A stretch of 13,333 nucleotides of DNA from CAYLHS01 sp964383535 (GCA_964383535.1 CAYLHS010000058.1:1-13333); one strand, 5' to 3'; shown: positions 1 to 6,781, counted from the first letter of the stretch. The notes: generated from the sequence alone by a model not told the origin. Translations and numbers: made by a program.

Positions 1-243
1 TCTGACAGCGAGGTGCTCGACAACCTCGATCCTCACCGTCGATTCGAGTTGGCGTATCCGGGAATCGCCGAGCGGATCGAGCGAAGCCTGGGGCGACCGC
101 TCATCGAGGTCGCCCGGTCTCTCGTTGAGACCGCCGACAACGTACTGCCGAACGAGCTGCTTCCTCGTTCGGTTGTTGAGGTGCTCGACCATCGCATAGA
201 AGCGGTCCGTGCGGCCCGAGCTGATCCAGCCCAGGGCTCGTAG
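1..243 (+). CDS. C-terminal fragment of an unrecognised protein
   Basis: The reading frame is open from the first base of the window to a TAG at 241-243, so the gene begins upstream and only its last 80 residues are visible. The internal ATG and GTG codons need not be starts. The fragment is rich in Arg, Glu, Leu and Val and looks mainly alpha-helical, with a motif reading DPHRRFELAYPGIAERI near residues 10-26 of the visible part. No catalytic motif, membrane segment or cysteine cluster can be seen. The DP-x-RRFE-x-x-YP pattern reminds me loosely of helical C-terminal domains in some nucleotidyltransferase-like proteins, but this is a weak impression and I give it no function. The gene runs convergently towards topA, 46 bp away. 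That it is coding is supported by third-position GC bias and by the frame being open to the window edge. Confidence 0.6.
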   Translation, partial: SDSEVLDNLDPHRRFELAYPGIAERIERSLGRPLIEVARSLVETADNVLPNELLPRSVVEVLDHRIEAVRAARADPAQGS

Positions 244-261
244 CCGCGCTATACGCGGTTG
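241..261. terminator. GC-rich hairpin between convergent genes, possible terminator
   Basis: CCGCG at 244-248 pairs with CGCGG at 254-258 around the 5-base loop CTATA. The stem extends outward by one G-T wobble and one A-T pair, giving about 7 bp. It starts at the stop codon of the upstream gene and lies 30-50 bp beyond the topA stop, where both convergent transcripts would need to end. Only two T residues follow, so it is not a classical intrinsic terminator. Terminators without a long U tract are reported in high-GC bacteria. A second, weaker hairpin (CCTG/CAGG at 267-280) lies next to it. Confidence 0.35.
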
Positions 262-289
262 CGGGCCCTGGGTTCGCAGGAACGGCCGG

Positions 290-2860
290 TCAGCCTTTGG
301 CAGCGATTCGATCCCGTCGGAGCTGGAGAAGCTCGGCGGCTCTGTCGATCGTGATCGTCGCGGGGTCGTCCGCCTTGCGGAGCGAGGCGTTCACTTCTCC
401 ATCGGTGACGTACGGACCGAATCTCCCGTCCTTGACCTGCACGGGCTTGCCTGACGCCGGATCCGTCCCGATGTCCCTGCCTGGTGCAGACTGGCGGGCG
501 CGTCGCCGCTTCGGCTGAGCGAACAGCGCGAGTGCTTCCTCGAGAGTGACCGTGAGCAGCGAGTCCTCGGTTTCGAGGCTGCGAGTGTCCTTGTCCTTCG
601 ACAGGTATGGTCCGTACCGCCCGTTGCGCGCCACGATCTCGGTCCCGTCGGTCGGGTCGACACCAACGACCCGCGGCAGTTGCAACAGCTCGCGGGCTTC
701 GTCCAACGTGACCTCATCCGGGTCCATCGACTTGAACAGCGAGCTGCGCTTCGGCTGGGTCGAACCTTCGACCTCCCCGAGCTGAACGTATGGTCCGAAC
801 CGGCCGAACCGGAGGTACACCTCTTTCCCCGTGTCCGGGTCGACGCCGAGCGTTCGATCGTTCGAAGGGGCCGCAAGCAGGTCGAGCGCCTTCTCGACGG
901 TCAGTTCGTCCGGGGGGAGATCTTCGGGAATCGAAGCCCGCTTGTCGCCGTGTTCGATGTAGGGACCGTATTTTCCGACCCTCGCGACAACCTCCGTCCC
1001 CTCATGATCGTCACCGATCGGGATGGATCCGATGTCTCTCGGATCGATCTCCTCCAGCGGACCGGTCACCATGTCTTTGAGGCCGGGTCCACCATTGCCG
1101 AAGTAGAACGTCGAGAGCCACGGGACGACCTGTTCGTCGCCGGTGGCGATCCTGTCGAGATCGTCCTCCATCCGCGCCGTGAACGTGTAGTCGATCAGAT
1201 TGGAGAAGTGCCGTTTCAGCAAGGTGACAACGGCGAACGCGGTGAAGGTCGGGATCAAGGCGTTGGACCGTTTCCATACATAGCCGCGATCCTGGATGGT
1301 TTGGAGGATCGACGCGTACGTCGAAGGCCTGCCGACGCCGAGTTCTTCGAGGCGGCGAATGAGCGATGCCTCCGTGAACCTGGCAGGTGCTTTGGTCTCG
1401 TGACCCTTCGGTTCCATGTCGACGATCTCGAGTCGATCACCCGCGGAGAGTGAGGGAAGGCGGAGCTCCTCGTCGTCGCGCATCCCTTCGCTGTCACTGC
1501 CTGCGACGTACACCCGCAGAAACCCGGGGAAGCTGATCACCCTTCCGGTCTGGGAGAAGCCGGCCCGCCGCCCATCGGTCGCGATCGCGTGGATTGCGAC
1601 CTGGACGGAGTCACCGGTGGCATCGGTCATCTGGGATGCGACGGTCCGCTTCCAGATGAGGTCGTACAGTCTCGCCTCATCGCCATCGACACGTCGGGCG
1701 ACTTCGGGAGGGGACATGAATGTGTCGCCGGCGGGTCTGATGGCCTCGTGGGCCTCTTGCGCGTTCTTCACCTTGTTCTGATAGGTGCGCGGTCGAGGGG
1801 GTAGGTACGCGTCACCGTACTCCGTCGCGATGAGTTCCCTCGCCGCGGCGATCGCCGACTCTGACAGTGACGTGCTGTCGGTCCGCATGTAGGTGATGTA
1901 GCCGTTCTCGTAGAGGCGCTGCGCCGCCCGCATCGTCCGTGACGCAGAGAAGCGCAGCTTCCGACCCGCTTCCTGCTGGAGTGTCGAGGTTCGAAACGGA
2001 GCGTACGGCGAGCGACGGTAGGGCCTGGATTCGACCGACGTGACCTCTGCCTCGACGCCATCGAGGGCGTCGGCGAGACCTGCGGCGCCCGCTTCGTCGA
2101 GGACGACGACATCGTCTCTGGTCAGGTTTCCCCGAGCGTCATAGTCCTTGCCTTGGGCGACCGGCTTCTCGTTGATGCTCGTGAGTGGCGCGGTGAACGG
2201 CGACTGGCCCTCTTCGGGACGGAATGTGCCGAGCAGGTCCCAATACGCGGCGGATCGAAACGCCATCCGCTCCGACTCGCGCTCGACGATGATGCGGACG
2301 GCGACGCTCTGAACCCGGCCTGCCGACAACTTGGGTCTGATCTTTCGCCACAAGACTGGACTCACCTCGTAGCCGACGAGGCGGTCGAGGATTCTCCGGG
2401 CCTCCTGGGCATCGACGAGCCGACGGTCGAGATCGCGGGGGTTGCCGAGCGCTTCGTCGATGGCCCGTCTGGTGATTTCGTGGAAGACCATACGCCTGAC
2501 CGGCACGGTCGGCTTGAGCACTTCCAGGAGGTGCCATGCGATCGACTCGCCCTCCCTGTCCTCGTCCGTCGCGAGGTATACGGCGTCAGCCTTCCGGAGC
2601 GCATCCTTGAGCTTGCGAACCTGGTTCTTCTTCGATGAAGGGATGACGTAGAGCGGCTCGAAGTCGTGGTCGACATCGACTCCGAGGCGAGCCCACTGCT
2701 CCTTCCGGTAGCGCGCGGGGACCTCGTCGGCGTTCGACGGAAGGTCCCTGATGTGCCCGATGGAAGACTCGACGGTGTAGGCGGATCCGAGGAATCCTGC
2801 GATCGTTCGGGCTTTCGCAGGGGACTCGACGATGATCAGGGGTTTCGACACGGCCGCCAT
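290..2860 (-). CDS. topA: DNA topoisomerase I (type IA)
   Basis: Relaxes negatively supercoiled DNA by cutting and passing a single strand through a transient 5'-phosphotyrosine. The product is 856 residues from the ATG at 2860. The Toprim domain begins with IIVESPAKA (E12) and contains the acidic triad at D99, D101 and E103 in TDEDREGE. The active-site tyrosine is Y324 in YITYMRTDST. After about residue 610 come four topoisomerase C-terminal repeats, marked by GKYGPY (629), GRFGPY (686), GRYGPY (747) and GRFGPY (812). I see no cysteine in the protein, so the zinc ribbons of the E. coli enzyme are absent, as is usual in actinobacteria. The long lysine/alanine-rich tail of mycobacterial and Streptomyces TopA is also missing, and the protein ends a few residues after the last repeat. 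The start at 2860 gives the usual short lead into KPLIIVESP, with GGAAG about 10 bases upstream. The frame stays open to 2959, but that extension is proline-rich and unlike the family. GTG at 2851 is another possible start. Divergent from the MFS gene. Confidence 0.97.
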   Translation of the reverse strand: MAAVSKPLIIVESPAKARTIAGFLGSAYTVESSIGHIRDLPSNADEVPARYRKEQWARLGVDVDHDFEPLYVIPSSKKNQVRKLKDALRKADAVYLATDEDREGESIAWHLLEVLKPTVPVRRMVFHEITRRAIDEALGNPRDLDRRLVDAQEARRILDRLVGYEVSPVLWRKIRPKLSAGRVQSVAVRIIVERESERMAFRSAAYWDLLGTFRPEEGQSPFTAPLTSINEKPVAQGKDYDARGNLTRDDVVVLDEAGAAGLADALDGVEAEVTSVESRPYRRSPYAPFRTSTLQQEAGRKLRFSASRTMRAAQRLYENGYITYMRTDSTSLSESAIAAARELIATEYGDAYLPPRPRTYQNKVKNAQEAHEAIRPAGDTFMSPPEVARRVDGDEARLYDLIWKRTVASQMTDATGDSVQVAIHAIATDGRRAGFSQTGRVISFPGFLRVYVAGSDSEGMRDDEELRLPSLSAGDRLEIVDMEPKGHETKAPARFTEASLIRRLEELGVGRPSTYASILQTIQDRGYVWKRSNALIPTFTAFAVVTLLKRHFSNLIDYTFTARMEDDLDRIATGDEQVVPWLSTFYFGNGGPGLKDMVTGPLEEIDPRDIGSIPIGDDHEGTEVVARVGKYGPYIEHGDKRASIPEDLPPDELTVEKALDLLAAPSNDRTLGVDPDTGKEVYLRFGRFGPYVQLGEVEGSTQPKRSSLFKSMDPDEVTLDEARELLQLPRVVGVDPTDGTEIVARNGRYGPYLSKDKDTRSLETEDSLLTVTLEEALALFAQPKRRRARQSAPGRDIGTDPASGKPVQVKDGRFGPYVTDGEVNASLRKADDPATITIDRAAELLQLRRDRIAAKG

Positions 2861-2861
2861 C

Positions 2862-2889
2862 AATATCAGACTTCCATGGGTGAAGTCAA
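2862..2889 (-). promoter_or_regulatory. Candidate topA promoter
   Basis: Read on the minus strand, TTGACT (2884-2889) is followed after 16 bases by GATATT (2862-2867), a fair match to -35 and -10 boxes. The -10 box ends one base before the ATG at 2860, so transcription would begin a few bases inside the ORF. Either the real topA start is the GTG at 2851, or these boxes are not the promoter in use. The whole topA/MFS gap is only 77 bp, so promoters in both directions must lie here or in the flanking coding sequence. Confidence 0.35.
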
Positions 2890-2924
2890 GGCGAATCCAC
2901 TCGGGCGGTGGTGGTCGTGCCGAG

Positions 2925-2940
2925 TATCGTGACGGGCATG
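2925..2940 (+). promoter_or_regulatory. Possible leaderless -10 element of the MFS gene
   Basis: TATCGT at 2925-2930 fits the TANNNT -10 pattern and is followed by exactly 7 bases and then ATG at 2938. Transcription would therefore begin at or next to the A of the start codon. No Shine-Dalgarno sequence precedes this ATG, and the purine-rich GGAAGGGAGGGGG lies just downstream of it instead. This geometry is typical of leaderless mRNAs, which are common in actinobacteria. No good -35 box is visible. Confidence 0.3.
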
Positions 2941-4320
2941 GAAGGGAGGGGGAACCCAACTCCGGGCGTGTTCAGCCTCATCCGCCACGGGCCGTTTTCC
3001 CGTCTGTGGTGGGCAGGCCTCGCGTCGAGTTTCGGCGACTGGGTCGCGCTGTTCGCCACGATCGCGCTCGCAGATTCGATCGGAGGCGTCACCGGGATTC
3101 TCGTTCCGTTGACGGCCAGGATGTTGCCGGGGCTGTTCGGCGCGGCGGCCGGAGTCCTCGCGGATCGGTTCAACCGCAAAGTGACGATGGTGATCTGCGA
3201 CGTGGGCCGCGCCGCGCTCGCCGTATCGCTGGTGTTTGTTCGTTCGCTTCCTCAGCTGTTCCTCGTTTCGTTCGTGATGGAGGTGTTCACGCTGTTCTGG
3301 GGACCATCGCGGGAAGCGAGCGTCCCGAACCTCGTTCCGAAGACCGTCCTCGTACGGGCCAACAGCCTGAGTCTCATGGCCGTGTACGGGACGCTGCCTC
3401 TTGGTTCGGCGGTGTTCTCGATCCTCGCAGGGATCACGGAGTGGACACATGCGCTCGGCGTGTTCGGTTCCAACACAGGCCTCGCGTTCATCGTCGACGC
3501 TGTGACCTTTCTGATGTCCGCCTCGCTGATCTGGACGATCGCGATTCCACCCCCGGAGGTGAGCAAAGAGCGTCAAGGGGAGGGCGGTCTCGACTGGAGG
3601 CTGCCGTTCAGGGACATCATGGAGGGGATTCGTTTCATCCTTCGGGAGCGCACCGTCAGGTCGGTGATCGCTGGAATCGCCACAGCGCTCTTCGGAGCCG
3701 GGATCTTCTTCGCGCTGGGTCAGCCGTTCTCCAGCGACGTACTGGGGGCCGGGAGCTCAGGGTTCGGTTTTCTGGTGACCGCGCTCGGCACCGGAGTGGG
3801 GCTGGGGATGATCGGCTTGTCCATCACCGCCGGATCCGATCTCCGGAGGGAGGTGGTGTTCGGTGCGAGTCTCCTCGCCACGGGATTGACGATCACCGCC
3901 GCTGCGCTGTCGCACACCGTGGCCGGTGCCGCGTTCTGGGCACTGCTCGCCGGTCTCGGCGCAGGATCATCGTATGTGATGGGGTTCACTCACCTGCACG
4001 AGTCGGTCTCCGATGAGCTGCGCGGAAGGACGTTTGCCGCGCTCTACACGCTGGCGCGCACGGCGCTGCTGATCTCGATCTCCGCGGCGGCGGTGCTCGC
4101 TGCCGCGCTGGACGGTGTGCTTCCCGGCATCTTCCGGTCCGGCATCCGCAGCTCTCTCGTGTTCGGCGGAGCAGTTGTCGCGTTTGCCGGAGCGATAACC
4201 TTGTGGAACATGCGCACCAGGTTTGGCAGCTTGGCACTCACCGACAAGGCGCTCCGCTCTCTCGACGACGCATCGGGTACGGTCTCGTCGATTCGGCAGC
4301 GAAAGGACGAAGAAGAGTGA
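2938..4320 (+). CDS. Major facilitator superfamily transporter
   Basis: Predicted 12-helix inner-membrane secondary transporter of 460 residues; the substrate cannot be inferred. Hydrophobic stretches run from about residue 24 to 427. They are split by a hydrophilic central loop near 203-225, as expected for two six-helix halves. The MFS signature between helices 2 and 3 is present as GVLADRFNRK (72-81), and DELRGRTFA (359-367) matches the corresponding region of the second half in the MFS_3/EntS-like group. A charged tail of about 35 residues ends in KDEEE. The ATG at 2938 is preferred because the FSLIRHGPFSRLWW segment, typical of the family N-terminus, follows closely; GTG at 2908 would add ten residues. 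The gene lies between topA and tmk and shares a GTGA overlap with tmk. In Streptomyces I recall a dTMP kinase carrying an MFS-like domain on the same polypeptide at this locus, so the association may be functional. Confidence 0.9.
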   Translation: MEGRGNPTPGVFSLIRHGPFSRLWWAGLASSFGDWVALFATIALADSIGGVTGILVPLTARMLPGLFGAAAGVLADRFNRKVTMVICDVGRAALAVSLVFVRSLPQLFLVSFVMEVFTLFWGPSREASVPNLVPKTVLVRANSLSLMAVYGTLPLGSAVFSILAGITEWTHALGVFGSNTGLAFIVDAVTFLMSASLIWTIAIPPPEVSKERQGEGGLDWRLPFRDIMEGIRFILRERTVRSVIAGIATALFGAGIFFALGQPFSSDVLGAGSSGFGFLVTALGTGVGLGMIGLSITAGSDLRREVVFGASLLATGLTITAAALSHTVAGAAFWALLAGLGAGSSYVMGFTHLHESVSDELRGRTFAALYTLARTALLISISAAAVLAAALDGVLPGIFRSGIRSSLVFGGAVVAFAGAITLWNMRTRFGSLALTDKALRSLDDASGTVSSIRQRKDEEE

Positions 4321-4928
4321 GCGAGGGGCGGTACATAGCGTTCGAAGGTGTCGAAGGCGCAGGCAAGAGCACGATCGCCGCCATGGTTGCTTCCCGTCTC
4401 ACCGAGGCGGGTGAGAGGGTCGTCGTGGTCAGGGAACCCGGTGGCACCCCGGTTGGCGAGGGAATCCGAGATGTGCTCCTGCACGGTCGCGACATGGCCG
4501 ACTGGACCGAGGCGTTGCTGTTTGCCGCGCAACGAGCCCAGCTCGCCGACGAGGTGATCGCTCCGGCACTGGCTGCCGGATCATGGGTGCTGGGAGACCG
4601 GTCGGTGTACTCGTCACTCGCCTATCAAGGTGGCGCGAGGGGCTTGGGAATCGAACGCGTCCGAGAGGTCAACAGCGCAGGGCTCGGCGACGTGTGGCCG
4701 GACTTGGTCATCCTGCTACGGCTCGAACCGGGCGAGGGGTTGCGACGTGAGCGAGGCACCGACCGCATCGGCGGACAGGGACTCGAGTTCCAAAGGAGCG
4801 TCGCCGATGCGTACGAGCGGCTCGTCGTTGCTGAACCGATCCGATTCCTGCCCATCGACGCAACTCGATCGGCCGAGACGGTTGTCGATGACGTGGTCGC
4901 CGGTCTGGGGGAGCGGTGGCTCTTCTAG
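4317..4928 (+). CDS. tmk: Thymidylate kinase (dTMP kinase)
   Basis: Phosphorylates dTMP to dTDP with ATP, the step in dTTP supply shared by de novo and salvage routes, in the cytoplasm. The product is 203 residues, normal for the family. The P-loop FEGVEGAGKST lies at residues 9-19, REPGGTPVGE is the usual dTMP-binding segment, and GDRSVYSSLAYQG carries the Asp-Arg pair and the AYQG signature. An arginine-rich lid segment (RRERGTDRIGG) follows. The GTG at 4317 overlaps the TGA of the MFS gene by four bases and is preceded by AAAGGA at 4302-4307 with 9-base spacing. This start puts the P-loop at the usual distance from the N-terminus. The frame is open upstream to 4203, but that part lies within the MFS gene and does not resemble Tmk. 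The gene overlaps holB by 13 bp, so coupled translation of the three genes is likely. Confidence 0.97.
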   Translation: MSEGRYIAFEGVEGAGKSTIAAMVASRLTEAGERVVVVREPGGTPVGEGIRDVLLHGRDMADWTEALLFAAQRAQLADEVIAPALAAGSWVLGDRSVYSSLAYQGGARGLGIERVREVNSAGLGDVWPDLVILLRLEPGEGLRRERGTDRIGGQGLEFQRSVADAYERLVVAEPIRFLPIDATRSAETVVDDVVAGLGERWLF

Positions 4929-5974
4929 ACGGAATCGTCGGGCATGGCCCGGTGGGTTCGCTGCTGGAGCGGGAGACGGTGCGGCCCGCCCAGGCCTACT
5001 TGTTCGTCGGGCCATCGAATGTCGGCAAGGCAACCGTCGCGCGACGCTTCGCCGCGATGCTCATCTGCGCCGAGCGGGGCCAGCATGAGGGGGTGTGCGA
5101 AACGTGCCGCCGTGTGCTCGGCGGCAACCACGCCGACGTGACCATCGTTCGGCCCGAGGGGGCATCGAGCTTGTCGGTGGAGCAGGCCAGGGAGGTGATC
5201 GCGAGAGCGCCTCTTGCGCCGGTCGAGGCCGATCGCAAGGTGATCGTATTCGACGATGCAGGAGCGATGACAGAGCAGGCGGCGAACGCGATGCTCAAGA
5301 CTCTCGAGGAGCCGTCGGCATCGACTGTGTTCATCCTCGTTGCGGAGTCGGAGTTCGACCTCCCGGCGACGGTGGCGAGCCGCTGTCGCACCGTGCAGTT
5401 CGGTCGTCTGAGAGAGGAGGATCTCGTCGACGCATTGATGTCTCGAGGCGTCGACGAGGTGCGAGCCCGCGAGGCTGCATCGATTGCCGGTGGCCGGCCT
5501 GGACTGGCCCTCGATCTGGCCCAGCGACCCGAGGTCTCGCGGTTCAGGGCGGCGTGGCTCGGCGTGCCGCTGCAAGTGTCACCCCATCCGGGCGAGATGT
5601 TCCGGCTCGCCGATCAAGTGATGGAGGCGTCGGAGCCACTCCTCGACGCCATTCGAAACCGTGAAGAAGACGAGCAACTGGATGGGAACGCGTCCAAGGA
5701 GCGGCGCGAGCGGATCGTCCGTCAATCGTCTCGATCGCTGCTGATCGCCGGGTTGGAGATCCTCGCCTCTTGGTACACCGATGCGGCATCGGCTCAGTTT
5801 GCGGGCCCAGTCAGGAACCGGGATGTGCCCGCAGCAACGCTGGCCATGGTCCGACCGTCCGATGCCGTCGCCAACGCCGAGCGCGTCCTCGCCGCCGTTC
5901 CTGACGTCCGGGCGAACCTCCGACCTCATCTCATCCTGACGGCGCTGTTCACGGAACTCGCTCAGGTCGTGTAG
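4916..5974 (+). CDS. holB: DNA polymerase III delta' subunit (clamp loader)
   Basis: Subunit of the clamp-loader complex that opens the beta clamp and places it on primed DNA. The product is 352 residues, an AAA+ protein. The N-terminal IVGHGPVGSLL and AQAYLFVGPSNVGKAT (Walker A at 32-40, with Ser-Asn in place of the more common Gly) are followed by a cysteine module. Next come EQAANAMLKTLEEPS and the clamp-loader SRC motif in PATVASRCRTVQF. The zinc module looks incomplete: C51, C61 and C64 are present, but the fourth position (67) is Val. The 190-350 region is the less conserved helical collar part. The GTG at 4916 lies inside the end of tmk and is preceded by GGGGGAG; it puts the first conserved residues at the N-terminus. 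A gamma/tau subunit (DnaX) is another clamp-loader candidate, but the short length, the SRC context and the tmk-holB order favour delta'. Confidence 0.92.
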   Translation: MALLDGIVGHGPVGSLLERETVRPAQAYLFVGPSNVGKATVARRFAAMLICAERGQHEGVCETCRRVLGGNHADVTIVRPEGASSLSVEQAREVIARAPLAPVEADRKVIVFDDAGAMTEQAANAMLKTLEEPSASTVFILVAESEFDLPATVASRCRTVQFGRLREEDLVDALMSRGVDEVRAREAASIAGGRPGLALDLAQRPEVSRFRAAWLGVPLQVSPHPGEMFRLADQVMEASEPLLDAIRNREEDEQLDGNASKERRERIVRQSSRSLLIAGLEILASWYTDAASAQFAGPVRNRDVPAATLAMVRPSDAVANAERVLAAVPDVRANLRPHLILTALFTELAQVV

Positions 5975-6075
5975 AACACAGCGAGGAATCGGTACCTGCG
6001 AACCGTGGGCCGGGTTCACGTGGGGGTGGCGAGTTCGAGGTCGAGTCGACTCGATGGGCCTTTCGGGAAGGTGCG
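5975..6075. other. Intergenic region between holB and tRNA-Thr
   Basis: This 101-bp gap is where rightward holB transcription meets leftward tRNA transcription. It contains a perfect 14-base palindrome, TCGAGTCGACTCGA, at 6041-6054, and a small hairpin CCTT/AAGG near 6059-6071 that would fall in the tRNA 3' trailer. Neither has a T tract on either strand. I see no ORF with coding character. The palindrome may help end transcription, but one perfect 14-base palindrome is expected by chance about once in a window of this size. Confidence 0.35.
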
Positions 6076-6147
6076 AGCCGGAGCGGGGAATCGAACCCCG
6101 GACCTGCTCATTACGAGTGAGCTGCTCTACCGCTGAGCTACTCCGGC
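6076..6147 (-). tRNA. tRNA-Thr (anticodon CGT)
   Basis: Read on the minus strand, the sequence folds as a complete cloverleaf. The acceptor stem is GCCGGAG/CTCCGGC (7 bp). The D stem is GCTC/GAGC with a short 7-base loop containing GG. The anticodon stem is GCTCA/TGAGC with loop CTCGTAA, the variable loop is 5 bases, and the T stem is CGGGG/CCCCG with loop TTCGATT. The anticodon CGT reads the threonine codon ACG. The discriminator base is T (6076) and no CCA is encoded, so CCA must be added by the nucleotidyltransferase. It is the only minus-strand gene between holB and the sigma factor gene. Confidence 0.96.
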
Positions 6148-6157
6148 GCAGGCGTGC

Positions 6158-6185
6158 ATCATAGCCGTCACCCCGAGGGCCGGAA
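6158..6185 (-). promoter_or_regulatory. Candidate promoter of tRNA-Thr
   Basis: On the minus strand, TATGAT (6158-6163) is a 5-of-6 match to the -10 consensus and lies 10 bases upstream of the mature tRNA 5' end. A weaker -35, TTCCGG (6180-6185), stands 16 bases further upstream. The expected transcript start falls a few bases before the tRNA, as usual for tRNA genes. The -35 overlaps GGAAC on the opposite strand, which may belong to the divergent sigma factor promoter. Confidence 0.55.
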
Positions 6186-6217
6186 CCGGGATGAGGCCGG
6201 GTAACCTCAGGGGGATG
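6182..6217 (+). promoter_or_regulatory. Candidate promoter and start region of the sigma factor gene
   Basis: TAACCT at 6202-6207 fits TANNNT and is followed by 7 bases and the ATG at 6215, so the mRNA could be leaderless. AGGGGG sits directly against the ATG, too close to act as a normal Shine-Dalgarno sequence. GGAAC at 6182-6186 resembles the -35 core used by SigR/SigH-type sigma factors. It lies 14 bases before GTAA, which is shorter than the usual spacing to a GTT -10 core, so autoregulation is possible but weakly supported. Confidence 0.3.
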
Positions 6218-6781
6218 GCGGACCAGAAGGACTTCGAACGCGACGCGATGCCGTTCGCTCACCAGCTGTTCTCTACGGCGCTGCGAATGACTCGCAACCG
6301 TGCCGAGGCGGAGGACCTCGTTCAGGAGACATACCTCAAGGCGTACCGTGCCTATGACAGTTTCAGAGAGGGAACGAACCTCAAGGCGTGGCTGTACCGG
6401 ATCCTCACCAACAGCTACATCAACCGGTACCGACGCCAGATGCGCCGGCCGGCCGAGACCGATCTCGGTGACGTGGAGGACCTCTACCTGTACCACCGAA
6501 TCGGCGACACGTCGCAGGTGGCGCGGAGCGCCGAGGACGAGGTGCTCGACATGTTCGTCGATGAGCACGTCAAGGCCGCTCTGGAGTCGCTTCCCGAGCA
6601 GTTCCGCCTTCCTGTGCTCCTCGCCGACGTTGAAGGGTTCTCCTACAAGGAGATCGCCGAGATCATGGACGTGCCGATCGGCACGGTCATGTCACGGCTG
6701 CATCGGGGAAGAAAGGCGCTCCAGAAGGCGTTGTGGGAGTATGCAGAGGAGCACGGCCTCAGAGGTGCTGGTCATGAGTAG
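6215..6781 (+). CDS. sigH: ECF RNA polymerase sigma factor, SigH/SigR type
   Basis: Alternative sigma factor of the group that switches on thiol-redox and heat stress genes (SigH of mycobacteria, SigR of Streptomyces). The product is 188 residues. Region 2 spans about 13-78, with MTRNRAEAEDLVQETYLKAYR and the strongly conserved FREGTNLKAWLYRILTN-YIN-YR block. Region 4 spans about 122-172, with ESLPEQFRLPVLLADVEGFSYKEIAEIM and the helix-turn-helix end IGTVMSRLHRGRK. The wording of these blocks is very close to mycobacterial SigH as I remember it. The ATG at 6215 gives the usual short N-terminus before FERDA; the in-frame ATG at 6191 would add eight residues. The last eight bases overlap the anti-sigma gene, which supports co-expression and the SigH/SigR assignment. 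The target promoters should have GGAAT/C and GTT cores. The symbol is by family; the exact orthologue name could be sigR or sigH. Confidence 0.93.
   Translation: MADQKDFERDAMPFAHQLFSTALRMTRNRAEAEDLVQETYLKAYRAYDSFREGTNLKAWLYRILTNSYINRYRRQMRRPAETDLGDVEDLYLYHRIGDTSQVARSAEDEVLDMFVDEHVKAALESLPEQFRLPVLLADVEGFSYKEIAEIMDVPIGTVMSRLHRGRKALQKALWEYAEEHGLRGAGHE

Noticed and set aside
680..1453. A 257-residue plus-strand open frame opposite topA.
   Set aside because: It is antisense to the C-terminal repeats of TopA and mirrors their codon pattern. There is no ribosome site or family resemblance.
2861..2959. N-terminal extension of TopA by 33 residues.
   Set aside because: The extension is proline-rich, unlike any TopA N-terminus I know, and it would occupy the whole divergent promoter region and overlap the MFS start.
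4203..4316. Upstream extension of the thymidylate kinase frame into the MFS gene.
   Set aside because: The residues do not resemble Tmk and the stretch is already coding for the MFS C-terminus. The GTG at 4317 has a ribosome site and the standard overlap.
6041..6054. Perfect 14-base palindrome TCGAGTCGACTCGA between holB and tRNA-Thr, considered as an operator or attachment site.
   Set aside because: One perfect palindrome of this length is expected by chance roughly once in 13 kb, no second copy was noticed, and there is no regulator or recombinase gene nearby.
6076..6147. The tRNA-Thr gene as an integration site for a mobile element.
   Set aside because: No integrase, no direct repeat of the tRNA 3' end and no foreign-looking genes are seen on either side.
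5579..6568. A 329-residue minus-strand open frame running through the tRNA-Thr gene.
   Set aside because: It crosses a complete tRNA gene and overlaps holB and the sigma factor gene in antisense. The composition is that of a shadow frame.
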